A stretch of DNA of 64,000 bases from Cheiracanthium punctorium (GCA_038373885.1 JAWZYV010011619.1:1860001-1924000), one strand, 5' to 3'. Positions 44,999-56,969 are shown, numbered from the stretch's first letter. Program-made: numbers and translations. The notes: generated by a model not told the origin, from the letters alone.

Positions 44999-45275
44999 CG
45001 CTTAAACCAAACGAGCGAAATTCGATCAGTCGGAGCGAAAAGTGAGCCAGTTTTCAAAAGTGAGCTTCTCCTTTAGGATCGTTTTTTTTATCATAAGAGC
45101 GGAGCGGAATATAACAATGAGCGAGGAGGGGGAATTCTCGGAAAAGATAGGAAGCGAGGAGAGGATTCTCAGAAAAGGACTACGTAAAGAGCCCTTTCGC
45201 GGAAACACCGGTCCGTTTCCAAGGAAACGGATCGCTCCGCAGTGTATCCTTTTTCTCGCGCTTTGGTTTTAAGCG
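44999..45275. mobile_element. Short MITE with CGCTTAAACCAAA ends
   Basis: The left end CGCTTAAACCAAACGAGCG and right end CGCGCTTTGGTTTTAAGCG are imperfect inverted repeats bounding 277 bp. The interior is purine-rich with a CCGTTTCCAAGGAAACGG palindrome near 45211. A 76-codon frame inside has no recognisable domain. Confidence 0.6.
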
Positions 45276-45299
45276 TCTAAGGAAAGAATGAGTTTAACG

Positions 45300-45416
45300 C
45301 AGTAGTGTGTTTTCTTATATTATTCTGAACATTTTTTTTTTCAATTTACATAGAACACTTATCTCTAACAGATAAACAACTAAAGCGCGTTACCACATTT
45401 TTGGGACACCTTGTAT
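45300..45416 (+). mobile_element. Right-end fragment of the TGTCCC-type MITE
   Basis: 'acttatctctaacagataaacaactaaagcgcgttaccacatttttgggacaccttgtata' parallels the right end of the element at 56775-57303. No matching left end was found nearby. Confidence 0.45.
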
Positions 45417-46684
45417 AAAGATGCAAAATAAACGTATGTCTAAAATAATTTCCAAAAACCGACACTGAATGTATTGCTTGTATTCGCATATTTGTTAGTT
45501 TCAGATTGTACCTGCACATTTAATCTCGTTCGTCTATGTTTAATTATCGTCATAGAGTTTTAATCTAAATCGCTCTCATATAATTTTACATAATGTACCA
45601 TTTGTAATAATATTGATTCTAAATTGATTTTAAAAGTTTTCTAAAAATATTTATTTAATAATATATACTATCGTTATCGAAATTAATTTAAGGTTCGAGG
45701 CTTTTATCTCACATGAATGCATAAAAGTAGTACCGAATCACGAAAAATATTTTGAAAATCGAAGAGGGTACTTCACTACTATTTTACCCCATAGCATTTC
45801 TCGTACACACATAATAGTATTCAATTGAATATAAATTTTAAAGGTTACTGAAGCAAACTGTTGATGCATATTTCAAAAGTCAGAATTTTTCAATTAAAGT
45901 AGCTCATGCAGTTATTAATTGCTATTTTAATTTTGTATTTGGTTAGCCAGTTTATAAATAAACGTCTGCTTGGGCTCTTACTTAGAATTAATAAATTGCG
46001 ATTCTTCTAAAAATATCTGCAATTCACAAATTAATTAGAAGCTTTATTGTCGAGGTAAACAACTTTCAGAGAGTAATGTAAAATCACGTTTTTTTTTTAA
46101 ACTTTTGAGAAGGTATTATCAATTTTAACTTAACGTATAAACTTTAACTACACAGCTGCTAAAGTATGCATAAATTGCTTTATACATTTTAATTTTGATA
46201 TTTCAGTAGCATTTATTTTAAGAATCTACAAGAATTGCTTTTACAGCAATATTTTAACACATAAAGAAAATTAATATTCAAATACGCTTAAACAAAATGC
46301 GAAAGTCACTTATATGAAAACTATTTATGTTGGGCACAAAATTAAATGAAAATTCAGAGTAAATAGTTGTAAACACACACACACACACACACATGTATTT
46401 AAAGAATGAATGCATTAATATGTAATAAAGTTAAGATATACTTAAATATACAAAAAGTCCTTGGTAATTACTTAAGCATTGAATTCTTGAAATCTGTTCA
46501 TTTTATTTGACACCTGTAAATTTAGCTCGTTGTAACTTTACTGTACATGGTGTTTTCGTAAACTACATTGTTATCTTTATGAAATGCAAATCTACGCGGA
46601 CTGTAAATTAAGTAATGGCAACATAGGTATAAATCAATTTTTAACGACCTTACAAGTACAGTTGCATTAAATTTCTTCTATGTA
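45417..46684. other. AT-rich DNA with (CA)n
   Basis: Holds a (CA)n microsatellite at 46372-46393. No gene is supported. Confidence 0.45.
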
Positions 46685-46689
46685 ATCAC

Positions 46690-47060
46690 CAGGAAGGTTT
46701 ATAACATTTTGCCAAATGTCCGGAAGGCGTTGGAGACCACTAGCAAGGTGTGGATTGTTGATGTCATCGACGAATCACCCCACTGCGCATAGTACAGATG
46801 CAACATCATGAAATCGGCAGCGCCTCGGAAGGATTCTTTCAACTTCGAAAACAGACGGAAGTCACAAGGACTCATGTCAGGTGAGTAGGGAAGGTGTTCC
46901 AAGATTTCTCACTACCACCGTTGCAATAGGAGAGTGACTTTGTTTGAGAGTTGACGACGAGCATTGTCATGCAGCACGATAGGGATAGTTTTGTTGTTGA
47001 GCCACAAGCTTTCAATAGTCCTCGATAACATTCTGTTGTATTTTTGCCACCGGCAACCTC
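46690..47060 (-). pseudogene. Decayed mariner transposase, C-terminal half
   Basis: On the minus strand the translation reads LWLNNKTIPIVLHDNARRQLSNKVTLLLQRW, two stops, then EILEHLPYSPDMSPCDFRLFSKLKESFRG. HDN (Asp codon 46968-46966) and CDF (Asp codon 46863-46861) are the second and third catalytic aspartates, with exactly 34 residues between them, the DD34D signature of mariner. The tail further on includes a region reading NAFRTFGKML in the frame shown, where the family normally ends soon after. The N-terminal DNA-binding half and the first aspartate are missing or unrecognisable. Confidence 0.75.
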
Positions 47061-47162
47061 TATTTTAACTATCGGCCAGCTTTTAAAACCATGCTTTAGA
47101 GCTATGGAAGCACGAAACTCTTCACTTTAACGCCACACAACAACTAGCCTTCTAACTACACC

Positions 47163-47240
47163 CCCTACTAGCAATTTTGCTCGGGCTACCACCGGCCACG
47201 TAGCCAGCCGATGATGGCCCGAGCAAAATTGCTAGTAGGG
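47163..47240. repeat. Perfect 23-bp inverted repeat
   Basis: CCCTACTAGCAATTTTGCTC... (47163-47185) is perfectly inverted at 47218-47240 across a 32-base spacer. The spacer has its own short GGCTAC/GTAGCC pairing. It could be a tiny foldback element or a template-switch scar beside the mariner remnant. Confidence 0.8.
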
Positions 47241-47689
47241 TCGACTGTTTTTTTGCACTCTACACATAGACAACAAAGCAATCTGACCTCTACCATATAC
47301 TATTTGTGCATACCCGCTCTTCTACGAATTTCTAGGTTAAGTTGGCGTTATTTAATTTACAGATCTTGTATTAGACTTATGAGTGCAACAACGAAACGAA
47401 AAGATCTTATTAGCCAGTCAATTTTTGAAGGAATATTTTCTAAACATGAATAAACTGAATTTCTGAATGGTATGAAGATCTCAAATATTGTTTTAAATAA
47501 CGTGATTTTGATGTGGGTGGGTGGGATGTATATTCCAATATTCTCCCTCTGGTTATGCGTCTCTCAGCTGCAGAGTGTTTCATAATTCCAAATTAGTACG
47601 ATAAGAGTGCATTGTAAAATTAACAAGATACATTAAAAATATTATTAGTCTGATTTGACTAGTTTTAAGCATTTCGAAAAGTCGGGTGA

Positions 47690-47960
47690 TAGACTAGTTG
47701 GTTAAACGCGTTTCCCTTTAAAACACCGAAAGCGAAGCAGTACCGGCTTCGTTAGTGCTTAATAGGGTAAACGTCTCTCTTGATGAATCTACTGTGGACT
47801 GTGCACGCTAAAGGGAGATGGTGCACGTAAAGTCTGCCGTAGCTCCAATGCCCTCCATGTTCAGAAGATACCTCTGATGTTGACAATAGAAATGATACGT
47901 TTCTCGTAAGGAATTGCTTCAAAATTAGGAAGCAGCGCATCAGGGGTAACGTTAACATGC
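47690..47960 (+). mobile_element. SINE family A, copy 3
   Basis: A tRNA-like A-box (ACTAGTTGGTTAAACGCG, about 47694) leads into 'taccggcttcgttagtgctt', 'ctgtggactgtgcacgctaa', 'gtgcacgtaaagtctgccgtagctcc' and 'aattgcttcaaaattaggaagc', in the same order as the SINE at 11515. No CAA tail remains. Confidence 0.7.
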
Positions 47961-48744
47961 TTAATTTGCACCCCTATAATGAAAGGACCTCAGAATTCTA
48001 TACAATAGAAAGAAAATCGTTTTGCTTTCACCCGTACAGAGGTTAGGCGTTGAAAGCTTGCACGGTGGCGTTGGCCGGGTGGTGGGACTTTGTTTATTAG
48101 CAGAAAATCTACGTTTATTTGACTGACAGTACTGGAAGCCACTCAGAACAAGGGTTTTCCTCCTGGGAGATAAGATTAATAATTTTTTGTTAAGGCTAGT
48201 TAAGGCTAGATAAGCACATGAGCTGACCAAAGCGTGCTTTCCCGAATCTGATAGTCGCAAATGACTAGTATACTGAGCCAGCTTTTACCAGGCAGAGGGG
48301 AGTCTCTAAAGCCACCCAATGGATAACGAAAAACTGTTAACGAAAATCTCAACTGCACGGAGACCTCATACTTATTACCGCTCTAAGTCCCTGTAAGTTC
48401 AGTGGAAATAACCAACATCTCTGACCACCGTAGCGGTCAAACCAAGAGTAGGCCAATACCTGCCCATTAGAAAAATGAAAAAAAAACACTTTTAAAATGT
48501 ACGTTTTTAAATTAGTCTTGTTCTAGTTGAAATCTTGTTTAAAACGTTTAAAATGGAAACATTTCAAAAATTTGAGTTCACACCTATTAAAATCATTTTT
48601 AAATAAAAAATCCATGGGCATTCTCAAAAGTTAATCATTGTTTCAAAATACGAGTTATTAAAGGGTTCATCTAAATAAAAATTACAAAGTGTTTATTTCC
48701 TCTATCACAACTTGATACCATTTTATAGATGTCTTGTTAAAAGC
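47961..48744. other. Unassigned DNA
   Basis: Slightly GC-richer to about 48450 and AT-rich afterwards. No gene, RNA or bounded repeat was recognised. Confidence 0.35.
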
Positions 48745-48960
48745 ATGTTTCCATGGAGAATTCTTTCTCATTTGATCCTGGTAAGGTTTGTTAGCATCTG
48801 GTTAAAATGATATTGTTTCTTAATGCTGTAAACAAGAGCTTCATATCCCAAGCGCTTCAGATCGTAAATTGAGTTGGCTGAAGCTTGTATATCCAAAGCA
48901 ATTTCTGTTTATTTCTGATTTCACTTCACACGAGTGTGACCATTTCGTTAGTTTTACTTG
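48745..48960 (+). repeat. Unclassified ~200 bp repeat, copy 1
   Basis: Shares an ordered set of phrases with 52480-52680 and 55745-55955: 'ttctcatttgatc', 'gttagcatctg', 'aaaatgatattgtttctt', 'atatcccaagcgc' and 'gtaaattgag'. All three are in the same orientation. Confidence 0.7.
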
Positions 48961-49899
48961 AAGGATAATTCTTTATATCAAACAAAGAAGAGTTTCACGT
49001 GTAGGTATCATTGCAATAGATTATAAAAGTCCTTAATTTCAAATGATAGGGTAAGAAAGAACGCTCAACAGAGTTACAAGGACATTTGGTCTGAAAAAAT
49101 TTATATTATTTCATGAGCACATAAATTGTTGAATATTTTTGAAAATTTATTTCATTAAAATATGGGATAAAATAGCACAGTTCCTTTTAAATTTATTATT
49201 TTTTATTCTCTTTTAAAATTTCAAGCATGCATTAAATCCCGGATAGTTAATGTTTCCATAAATTTCAATTGTTTACTTTTATTTGGAGTACTAATTTAGG
49301 CATATGTGGGGAAACTACCTATAGAATACATATTTATTTATTTTTTTGTTAAAACAAAAATAATATCATACAGCACTTTTTAATCACTACACTAATGAAA
49401 CTGAAGTTTAAAACTAAGGAATGATAAGTATTGTATGTCACGAAATATATTGCTATTGAAGTTTATAGTGCCATACTCTATTTAAGGCAATAATGGCTTA
49501 AATTTTAGGACGGAAAAAATGCTCTAAGGGTTTTTAGACTTTCTTTAAAAACAATTAGATGATATATAACTATAAAGTGCAGCAGAGTATCTAAATTACC
49601 TAAATTCTATAAATTAAAAAAAAATTAAGTAAATTCATCAGTTTGTTTAAGTGGCGCGACTGTTGACAATATCAGGTCTCGGTTGACTACTAAGACCCAA
49701 AGTATTGCTTTCTTTATTAGAGGCACCTAATAGGTGGACCAACGTAGTCTTCTGTGAAGTGACTGACGAAATGGCACCAAAGCCGATGCAATAAATTGAA
49801 CAAGGACCTATAGTGTGGTAAAATGATTCTTTAGCAATTACACAACCTGATTGCCTTAGACATCAAAAGTGATTGCAGAGATTACACACTATATGTGTG

Positions 49900-50145
49900 T
49901 TTGTTTGTGTAGTTATGACAATGCTATGCTTAGATGATCTGTCCAGGATGGGTGATGCCTTCTTCAGGAGACTTTCTAAACGGTTCTAACGCGTATCCAC
50001 GTTGCATCTGAAGAAAACCGACCTATACTCCAGACCGTTAGATCGAAAGCCACGCAATGGGAGCAGAATTCTGGACCTTCACACTTCAGTCGTCTACCGC
50101 TTTTAGTGACTTATCTATTCGGCCATGGCAGGCCGCACTGCACGT
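49900..50145 (-). mobile_element. SINE family B, reverse-strand copy
   Basis: The complement of 'gaattctggaccttcacacttcagtcgtctaccgcttttagtgac' matches the tRNA-like head of the SINE at 15987. 'taacgcgtatccacgttgcatctg' lies in the body and also occurs in the diverged copy at 19645-19830. Confidence 0.65.
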
Positions 50146-50198
50146 TTAATTTAGGGATACAACGGGACATTTTTTATTTATCATTTTTTTAATAAGTA

Positions 50199-52104
50199 CA
50201 GCTGCGGAAAAAAAGACCCACTTGTACTTTATTCAGCCGTCGTTTCTCGTAGTGCAAAGTTACAGATACCAATCGTTTACGAATGACGTACACTTTAATT
50301 TGCTATACATAAAAATTGCATAAGGGGCTGTCTCCATATTAAAATTCGCATCAACTTTTTTTTCCAATAGCAACCGCTAGATCTCCCTTCAAATTTCAGA
50401 AATTTAGCTCATTTTAACTCTGGATACCAATTTTCAATAAATTTGAACTAAAAATGCTTGAGTTATGAGCACCCAAAATCCCCCTCCCCCCTATGTTAAA
50501 ATATTTTTTCATACTTTAATTCATATCTCATATAATATTGATAATAAAATGCTGGCTTTTATTCGTACTATTAGAGCTAAACGTCCCAAATATAATTTAC
50601 TATTATTATAATTTTTAATAAAGTATTAATATGAATTATGAATTACTAAATTAATATTAAAAATTATGAATAGCAACCTAGCCAAATTTTGATGGAAATA
50701 TGTGTAAAAAAGTGATTTTACAAGGCTGTGCAAAATTGCAAATTTTTACGTTCAGTAGTTTAATTTATATTAAATAAAATGTGTTATTTTCCTGAGTTAA
50801 GGGACCATATATAAATTTATTAAGTGACAATTTTTTTAAAATTGCGTAAAATAAACGTAAATTAGATTTCTTTTGTGCAAAAAAAGAAATAAACGTAAAT
50901 TAGATTTCTTTTGGGCAGTAAAAGAAAGCAGTATTAAAAAATATTAAATTTTGAAGCAAATAAATTAGTGGCTTTTACATTTTGATGGCAATTCTATAAA
51001 GCGTCTATTGTTTCGTCCGCTACCATTCCCACCAAATAAAATGTTTTCCATGTATAGAATTAGATGCAGTAGATGTGTGTCTTCCAATACAACGTCCTAT
51101 TTCTGAAAAGCTAACATCCTCAACATTCCAGAATGAATTTGACCTTTTTTAATATTGGAAACATCAGGTCTTTGAACTTCCCCATACTCAAACATTCAAC
51201 AAACATTAAAAATAACGTTTTTTCTGTCTAAAATTTCATCTGACTATAAATTAAAATACCGCCAAAATTCTTATAAGAATATTGCACATTGCAAACGATA
51301 ATATTAAATGAAGAATGTGAAATAACAAACAGTGTGATAATATTGGGTCGGCAAAAAAGTAATTGCGTTTTTTAAATGAAGTTCAAACAAATAAATTTAC
51401 AATCATGAAACCATTCTTCAAGTTCGACCGTAGCGGAATAACATTCATGATTGTAGGCAGAAGAGCAGAGAACAGCAACTCACTCCTGGCAACATTTCAC
51501 CTGTCTAAGAGAACCTTCAAGAGCAATACTCAACAACAATTTCAAAATTATAAAGATTTTCAAAATCGTGAGCAGACCATTTGCATTTTTTCTTTAAATC
51601 ATGTGTACGAACCCAGGAAGATATGGACTCGCGGGTCATTTGAACCACTGACTAAATATTCTAAATTCTACACCTGATATTCTTAGTACAAAAAACTTAA
51701 AGACTAGAAACAGTATTTTCCGTGAAAATAATATTTATTTCTCTTAACTCTCGCGAGAGAATTGAATGAAGGGCGAAAAGTTCGGAACCTACAAGTAACG
51801 TATCTCAATTTGCAGAAAGTCCCAAAAATAAGTCGCAATATCTCCGGAAACTATCGTAGGAAATTGGTGAAAATTTATATTTAGGGTAATTTGAAGGTTT
51901 TCTTTCGTTTGATAAGGTGAAAGTATTATGTTGGCATTGAAAGGAAAAGTTGATGCAGATTTAAATATGAAGACGGCCCCTTACGCAAATTAAATTACTA
52001 GAAAATTAAAGTATACGTTATTTGCAAACGAATGGTATACATAACTTTGCAGTCCGATGCATAATGGCCAAATAAAGATCAAATGGGCTTTTTTTCCGCA
52101 GCTG
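50199..52104 (-). mobile_element. Tc1/mariner-type non-autonomous element, copy 2
   Basis: TA-flanked (50197-50198 and 52105-52106), with ends CAGCTGCGGAAAAAAA and TTTTTTTCCGCAGCTG. It matches 707-2861 in inverse orientation along most of its 1.9 kb, without the 250 bp foldback insertion. A 104-codon frame (51363-51677) has no recognisable transposase motifs. Inside, TTGGGTCGGCAAAAAAGTAA (51343-51362) resembles a mariner terminal repeat and is also present in copy 1. Confidence 0.75.
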
Positions 52105-52479
52105 TACATACATTAAAATACCTCGCATGAGTGTAATGTTGTCTCATGATATATATTTCTTGTTTATTTCACCATATATATATATTTTTCTCTCTCTCTT
52201 ATTACAGGCACGTACCGATTTCACAAGATATGATCATAAATATTCCTGAAAGTTCTTATCCATGACATGATAAGGAACTCAATGTAAAAATACACTCCAA
52301 TAATTTCGTAATTAATTTATACTATAAAATAGACTAAAAATATTGATAAAAATGAAACACAAAAGATATTATCAGTGTTGTGATCTAAGAATAATTGAGA
52401 CACGCATCTAAATTTAGAATGACACAACTCCTGTTTTGCGTACTAACTTTATTCATAAATTGTTACAAACACAGTCCCA
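52105..52479. other. AT-rich DNA, nothing recognised
   Basis: A short (TA)n run lies at about 52176-52185. Confidence 0.4.
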
Positions 52480-52680
52480 AGAATAATTATTTCTCATTTC
52501 ATCTAAGGAAGACTTGTTAGCATCTGTTTAAAATGATATTACTTCTTTGATGCATTAATACAAAACTTCGTACTCCAAGCGCTGAATTTGTAAATTAAGA
52601 TTACTGAGATGCTTGAATATTCTTTGAAACTTCCAACAATTCGGACTTCAATTGAAAAGACTCTAATTAGTTTTTTATTT
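52480..52680 (+). repeat. Unclassified ~200 bp repeat, copy 2
   Basis: Same ordered phrases as 48745-48960 with more divergence; TTAGCATCTG is at 52517-52526. Confidence 0.65.
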
Positions 52681-53682
52681 TTATAAAGGTATAGAAATTT
52701 ATTTCATGCTATTTGAGACTTAAGCATTATTTTATTTTTTAATCTGCTACAATCACATATATGCACGTAACGTGTACAAAAATGCATGAAAGCTTACGAT
52801 TAAATTTTCAAAACAAATCGCTTCGAAAATTCTGATTACCCAATTAAATACGTAATAGATTTAGAAGATAGTCGAGGGTGAGTAGGGATAAATTAGTATA
52901 CAAGGACGTCCGACCCATGGCCCCAATATATATTGGACCCACGAGATGATCTGTAGTTGTAATAGATTGAAACAAGCTACAGACGATAGTACACATCCCG
53001 ATAACAGTCAGTCGTGTAAAAGCTAACGTATCGTTCAATAAAGATCAAAATTGCTAAAAAATTATAAATCAGTTTATTTAGTTTATTTAATTTACTTGGT
53101 GTTGTTGTATTTGTATTTGGAACATTTATTTTCAGATCTGTGTGCTTGGACCCAAGAATTTAATTATAAATACCAGTCGAATAAAGTAGACAAAGCAGAG
53201 ACAGATTTTACCACAGAGATACGAATACCAGGAGGCAGCATTAGCTATCTTCAGCATTGGACGAAATGAAGTAACTGAGTTGATCACAGTATGGCGGAAC
53301 AATTAGTTTTGAGAGATTTGATTGGAGCGGATCCGAAAGAACCGCGTCTAAAGGAATTGATCCTTCAGAGGACCGGATCCGTAAGGACCAGATCCACAAA
53401 AGGACTGACTTTACCCATCACTAGACTATACTTCCATTTACTTGGTACGAGGTAGTAAAAGTTGTAAAAATTAACACAATTTAAGGATATTAAAATTGTT
53501 GGTACAACTAAGGGAGAAATTGGAACTATCACCATGGAATAACAATGTTTTGGTCAGAGCAATATGGCGGTTCATTTACAGTTTCGGCTTCACTATGAGA
53601 CAAGTAATGCCACCTCCTGGTATTCATATATCTATGGACTTTAATAGCACGGAGAAAAAAAAACTAAACAGCCAGTGGATTG
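52681..53682. other. AT-rich DNA, nothing recognised
   Basis: GGATCCG/CGGATCC-type short repeats cluster at about 53325-53400 (GAGCGGATCCG, GGACCGGATCCG, GGACCAGATCC). No gene is supported. Confidence 0.35.
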
Positions 53683-53785
53683 AGTGTGAATCGAACTCAC
53701 GACCGTAAGCTTAGCCGATTAGCTTACGGACGTAAGCCGATTAGCTTATGACATGCGAAAAACCTCTAAGCCACTGCCCCTTCCC
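53683..53785 (-). other. tRNA-like sequence (SINE head or tRNA pseudogene)
   Basis: On the minus strand an A-box-like GCAGTGGCTTAGAGG is followed by a duplicated block (TAAGCTAATCGGCTTACG and CGTAAGCTAATCGGCTAAG), then a B-box GGTCGTGAGTTCGATTCACACTC. The duplicated block enlarges the region between A and B boxes, so a normal tRNA fold is not expected. Polymerase III promoter function is possible. Confidence 0.45.
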
Positions 53786-53789
53786 CTTG

Positions 53790-55184
53790 CGATTCATTTT
53801 ATAAATTCAAAAGGAATTCAGTAAGGTATGGAACTAGTTGGATGTTAAGAGCTTTACATGGTAACTGCGCCAGAATCAAATGTATCACCTTTCATGCTTT
53901 ATAGGCACCATGTGTTCGTAAATTGCAATGGATTGTGCCATACATTTAAAGTAGAGTTTAATAGCAGACGAGTTCACAGAATTTGGTATAGGAAGAGCAG
54001 TGCCCGAAAAATTTCAAAAAGACTCTGTCGATCTATATAGAACTATGTTGTCATGAATCTGTCGTCTTTGCTTTGAAAAGTTTGCTTTACTATCTGTAGA
54101 TTAAAGTCGTCGGCTTTTTATTGCTAGACAGGCACTTAAACCGGTTACACCAATTAACAAGTCAAAAGAGAATAATCTTTGAAGAAGTGTGGGATAATCC
54201 AAACAAGAATGATAATTCAAATATGAATAATCCATGCTGCAAGCATAAGACAAATTAAAAAAAAAAAAAAACCTTTTTCGGTCTTATAGAATAACCCGGT
54301 GGTTGAAAATGGCCAAGGCCAAAGGTGTCGATTTTGATCTAAAATTTTAGTTTGAGCTTTAATATATTCAGATTATTTTTCCGAATTTAACTGAAAAATT
54401 CAGAGGGTTCATAGTAAGCATGAAGAAGGAAAAAAAAATACCATAGAACATGGGGTCATAAACTTCTCTTAGTGGAACAAATTCGAATAAAATTTAGATT
54501 AGTGTGGAATATAGTTAAGTGGAACAAAACGAGATAATAATAAGTAGAAAAACATTTGTTTGATGACCGAGCTTTTTCTCATAAAGCAATCTTCATCAGA
54601 AAATAAAACAGTACAGGTTTCATTTGATATCGATTTGAGAGGTTAATTGATTGAGACCCTTAGTCAAGAGGCTGTCGTCTCGATAGTTTCAAAAACCAGT
54701 GTCGGTAATCTGCATGAATCTTTATGAGTGAGTGTCACCATGCATTCATTCAACGTACACACTCAACTCGGGGGGGGGGGAGGGGGGCTGTCAGCGTAAG
54801 CAAGCAGTTGGACCTTCTGCACGCGGGAAAGATGTATATTTTCCGCACCCGAAAATTTCCACAAATTTCAGGGCCGAATTCACAGTTCAACTGAAATCAG
54901 CAGATCTTTCCAGTACTTGATTTTCCGTTTTTAGTACACAGAAATTGCGCTCTTGCCCTACAGTAACTTTATTATTTGATAGGATCCCACTTCCTGCAGC
55001 CGCTGATTGGTGTTCGTGAAGGTCATACGGTGCGGACAACGTTTTTTCAGATATTGCTCTCTGTACATTATCTAGGCTAGACGTCCACCTGCTCTGCCGT
55101 AAATTAAATACATATTCGTATATTCCTCGTTCGTGTAATATGCCATTTTATTTCCAAGTTTAACGCCTGCGAAATATTTGCTCA
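53790..55184. other. Unassigned DNA
   Basis: No gene supported. A G-run (54771-54787) gives a chance glycine-rich frame. The segment 54565-54600 is discussed among rejected items. Confidence 0.35.
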
Positions 55185-55284
55185 CCCAGCAAACACACAC
55201 AGGTTCTCTGGACGTGTATTAACGTTCAGAAGACGTTTTCTGAACGTTAATAGACATTCAGAGAACCTGTGTGTGTTTGCTGGG
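55185..55284. mobile_element. 100-bp foldback element
   Basis: CCCAGCAAACACACACAGG and its inverse CCTGTGTGTGTTTGCTGGG bound a nearly complete palindrome; the second inner pair is TTAACGTTCAGAA/TTCTGAACGTTAA. The loop is only a few bases. The same CCCAGCAAACACACAC tip begins another repeat at 63182. Confidence 0.8.
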
Positions 55285-55744
55285 CAGTAAAGAGTACTTT
55301 CTCAATGCTTTTATTTTCTCTATAAGAATGGGAACTTCGCCTAAGAAAACGTTTCACCTTCTCGACTGAAGTGTTCTTAAATCTTGGATTCGTTTGGCCA
55401 CCCTAAAATTTCTACGAGCCAAGCATAGTTTACTACCCTATGTTCTATGGAAATTTTTCATACTACTGTAATTCTCAGTCTGATTCCGAACCACTCTGCA
55501 TGTATACATATGTGACCATCATTCCCATATTGCGTACAAGGCACATTTAAAAAATTTTACAAGTAAGTCTACTTCTCTGTTTAATACATAAGTTATGGAG
55601 TTATTATTTCCTTCTTATATGCTAATTATATTCCTTATTTATATTTTAAACGAGAATCATGCAGATTCCTATTTAAAACTTCATCTTGTTATAATCGTTC
55701 ATTTGTGCCTCATGTTGCAACTTTATTCTCTTCCCTATATAAAT
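55285..55744. other. AT-rich DNA, nothing recognised
   Basis: No gene or repeat boundary is supported. Confidence 0.4.
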
Positions 55745-55955
55745 TATAAGGAACATAATTCCACAGAGAATGCTTTCTCATTGGATCCGAAGAAAGCTTG
55801 TTAGCATCTGATTAAAAAGATATTGCTTCTTTAATGCAGTAATAAAGTGCTTTATATCCCAAGCGTGTTAGCTTGTAAATTGAGATTACTAAAGCTTTCG
55901 GATATTCTCAGAAATTTCCATTAGTTACGACTTCACTGAAAATAAGTTTAATTAT
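55745..55955 (+). repeat. Unclassified ~200 bp repeat, copy 3
   Basis: Same ordered phrases as 48745-48960; TTAGCATCTG is at 55801-55810 and 'atatcccaagcg' at about 55854. It ends just before the TTAA MITE at 55969. Confidence 0.7.
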
Positions 55956-55968
55956 TTCGTTCGATTAA

Positions 55969-56244
55969 CTCATTTGTGCCTGGATATTTTTGCGACTTTC
56001 TTCGATTTTTACTGACAACGGATATAATAGATAAATTTCTGATGTCAACTTCTTGAACAAGGGATGATTTCTTTTAAAATCATTATGCATAAAAATAGAA
56101 ATATCAACATCCTACTTGCTCATGTTAAAATATTTTGTAGAGTTGAGGCTCAATACTGATGAACAAAGGCTAAGAAAAATAAATAACGTTTTCGACTAAT
56201 AGCGAAAATGCCGTCCCAAAAAAGGGACACTAGGCATAAATGGT
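55969..56244 (+). mobile_element. TTAA MITE family B, copy 2
   Basis: TTAA at 55965-55968 and 56245-56248. Ends CTCATTTGTGCCTGG and AGGCATAAATGGT show one-base decay from CCC/GGG. The interior matches 58387-58662 closely. Confidence 0.85.
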
Positions 56245-56248
56245 TTAA

Positions 56249-56774
56249 ATAAAAAAATGGTAATATGGATTAATGTAATAAACTTTGATGTGTATTTTTA
56301 TTGCCACGGCTTTGAATAATGCGTGCATCATTAATCTGGATTAGAAATGCGCTAAATCGATCTTGGAACGAATTGTTGAAAAATATTTTCAAAAACTGTG
56401 CTGCTTTTGCAAAATCACACCCAAAACTTCTTCCAGTACAGTTTGCAATTATAATACTACATATAGTTCATTGTATATTCACACCAGATATGTTTTAACA
56501 TACGCTTTCGTTATCCTATATCAGAGGCTTGTTTAATTATAAATATTTTAAGTTTTATAGAAATTAATAAATATATTTTTAAAAAGTTTTGTCACGATCC
56601 AGTTCCTTTTACAAGCTATGCACACACTCATGGCTTGTACAGAATAAGATTAATATGCAAAAGCGTTTAATATTACAGAATAACTAAATCAGCTAAATCG
56701 ACTGCATCTTTTTCTAACATTTATCTACAATTTATAGCAATACATATACTATCAAGAAATTAAACAATATACGT
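56249..56774. other. AT-rich DNA, nothing recognised
   Basis: No gene or repeat boundary is supported. Confidence 0.4.
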
Positions 56775-56938
56775 ACATAGTGTCCCAAAAGATTGTAATA
56801 ATCTTTCATTCTTCATCCATTAAAAATAAGGGGGCAATGCAAATTAAAAAATTTTTAAGATCAAGGTATGAAAAAAGACTACGAAAGAAGTTTCTCTCAA
56901 AAAATGACACTTTTTGAATTTGAATAGGAACTGCGTAC

Positions 56939-56969
<31 letters not shown>

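Noticed and set aside
54560..54605. Complement reads TTCTGATGAAGATTGCTTTATGAGAAAAAGC, which resembles a hammerhead core (CTGATGA...GAAA) or the 3' part of a Penelope-like element.
   Set aside because: No stem II pairing between CTGATGA and GAAA and no suitable stem I/III could be drawn; the similarity is limited to short motifs.
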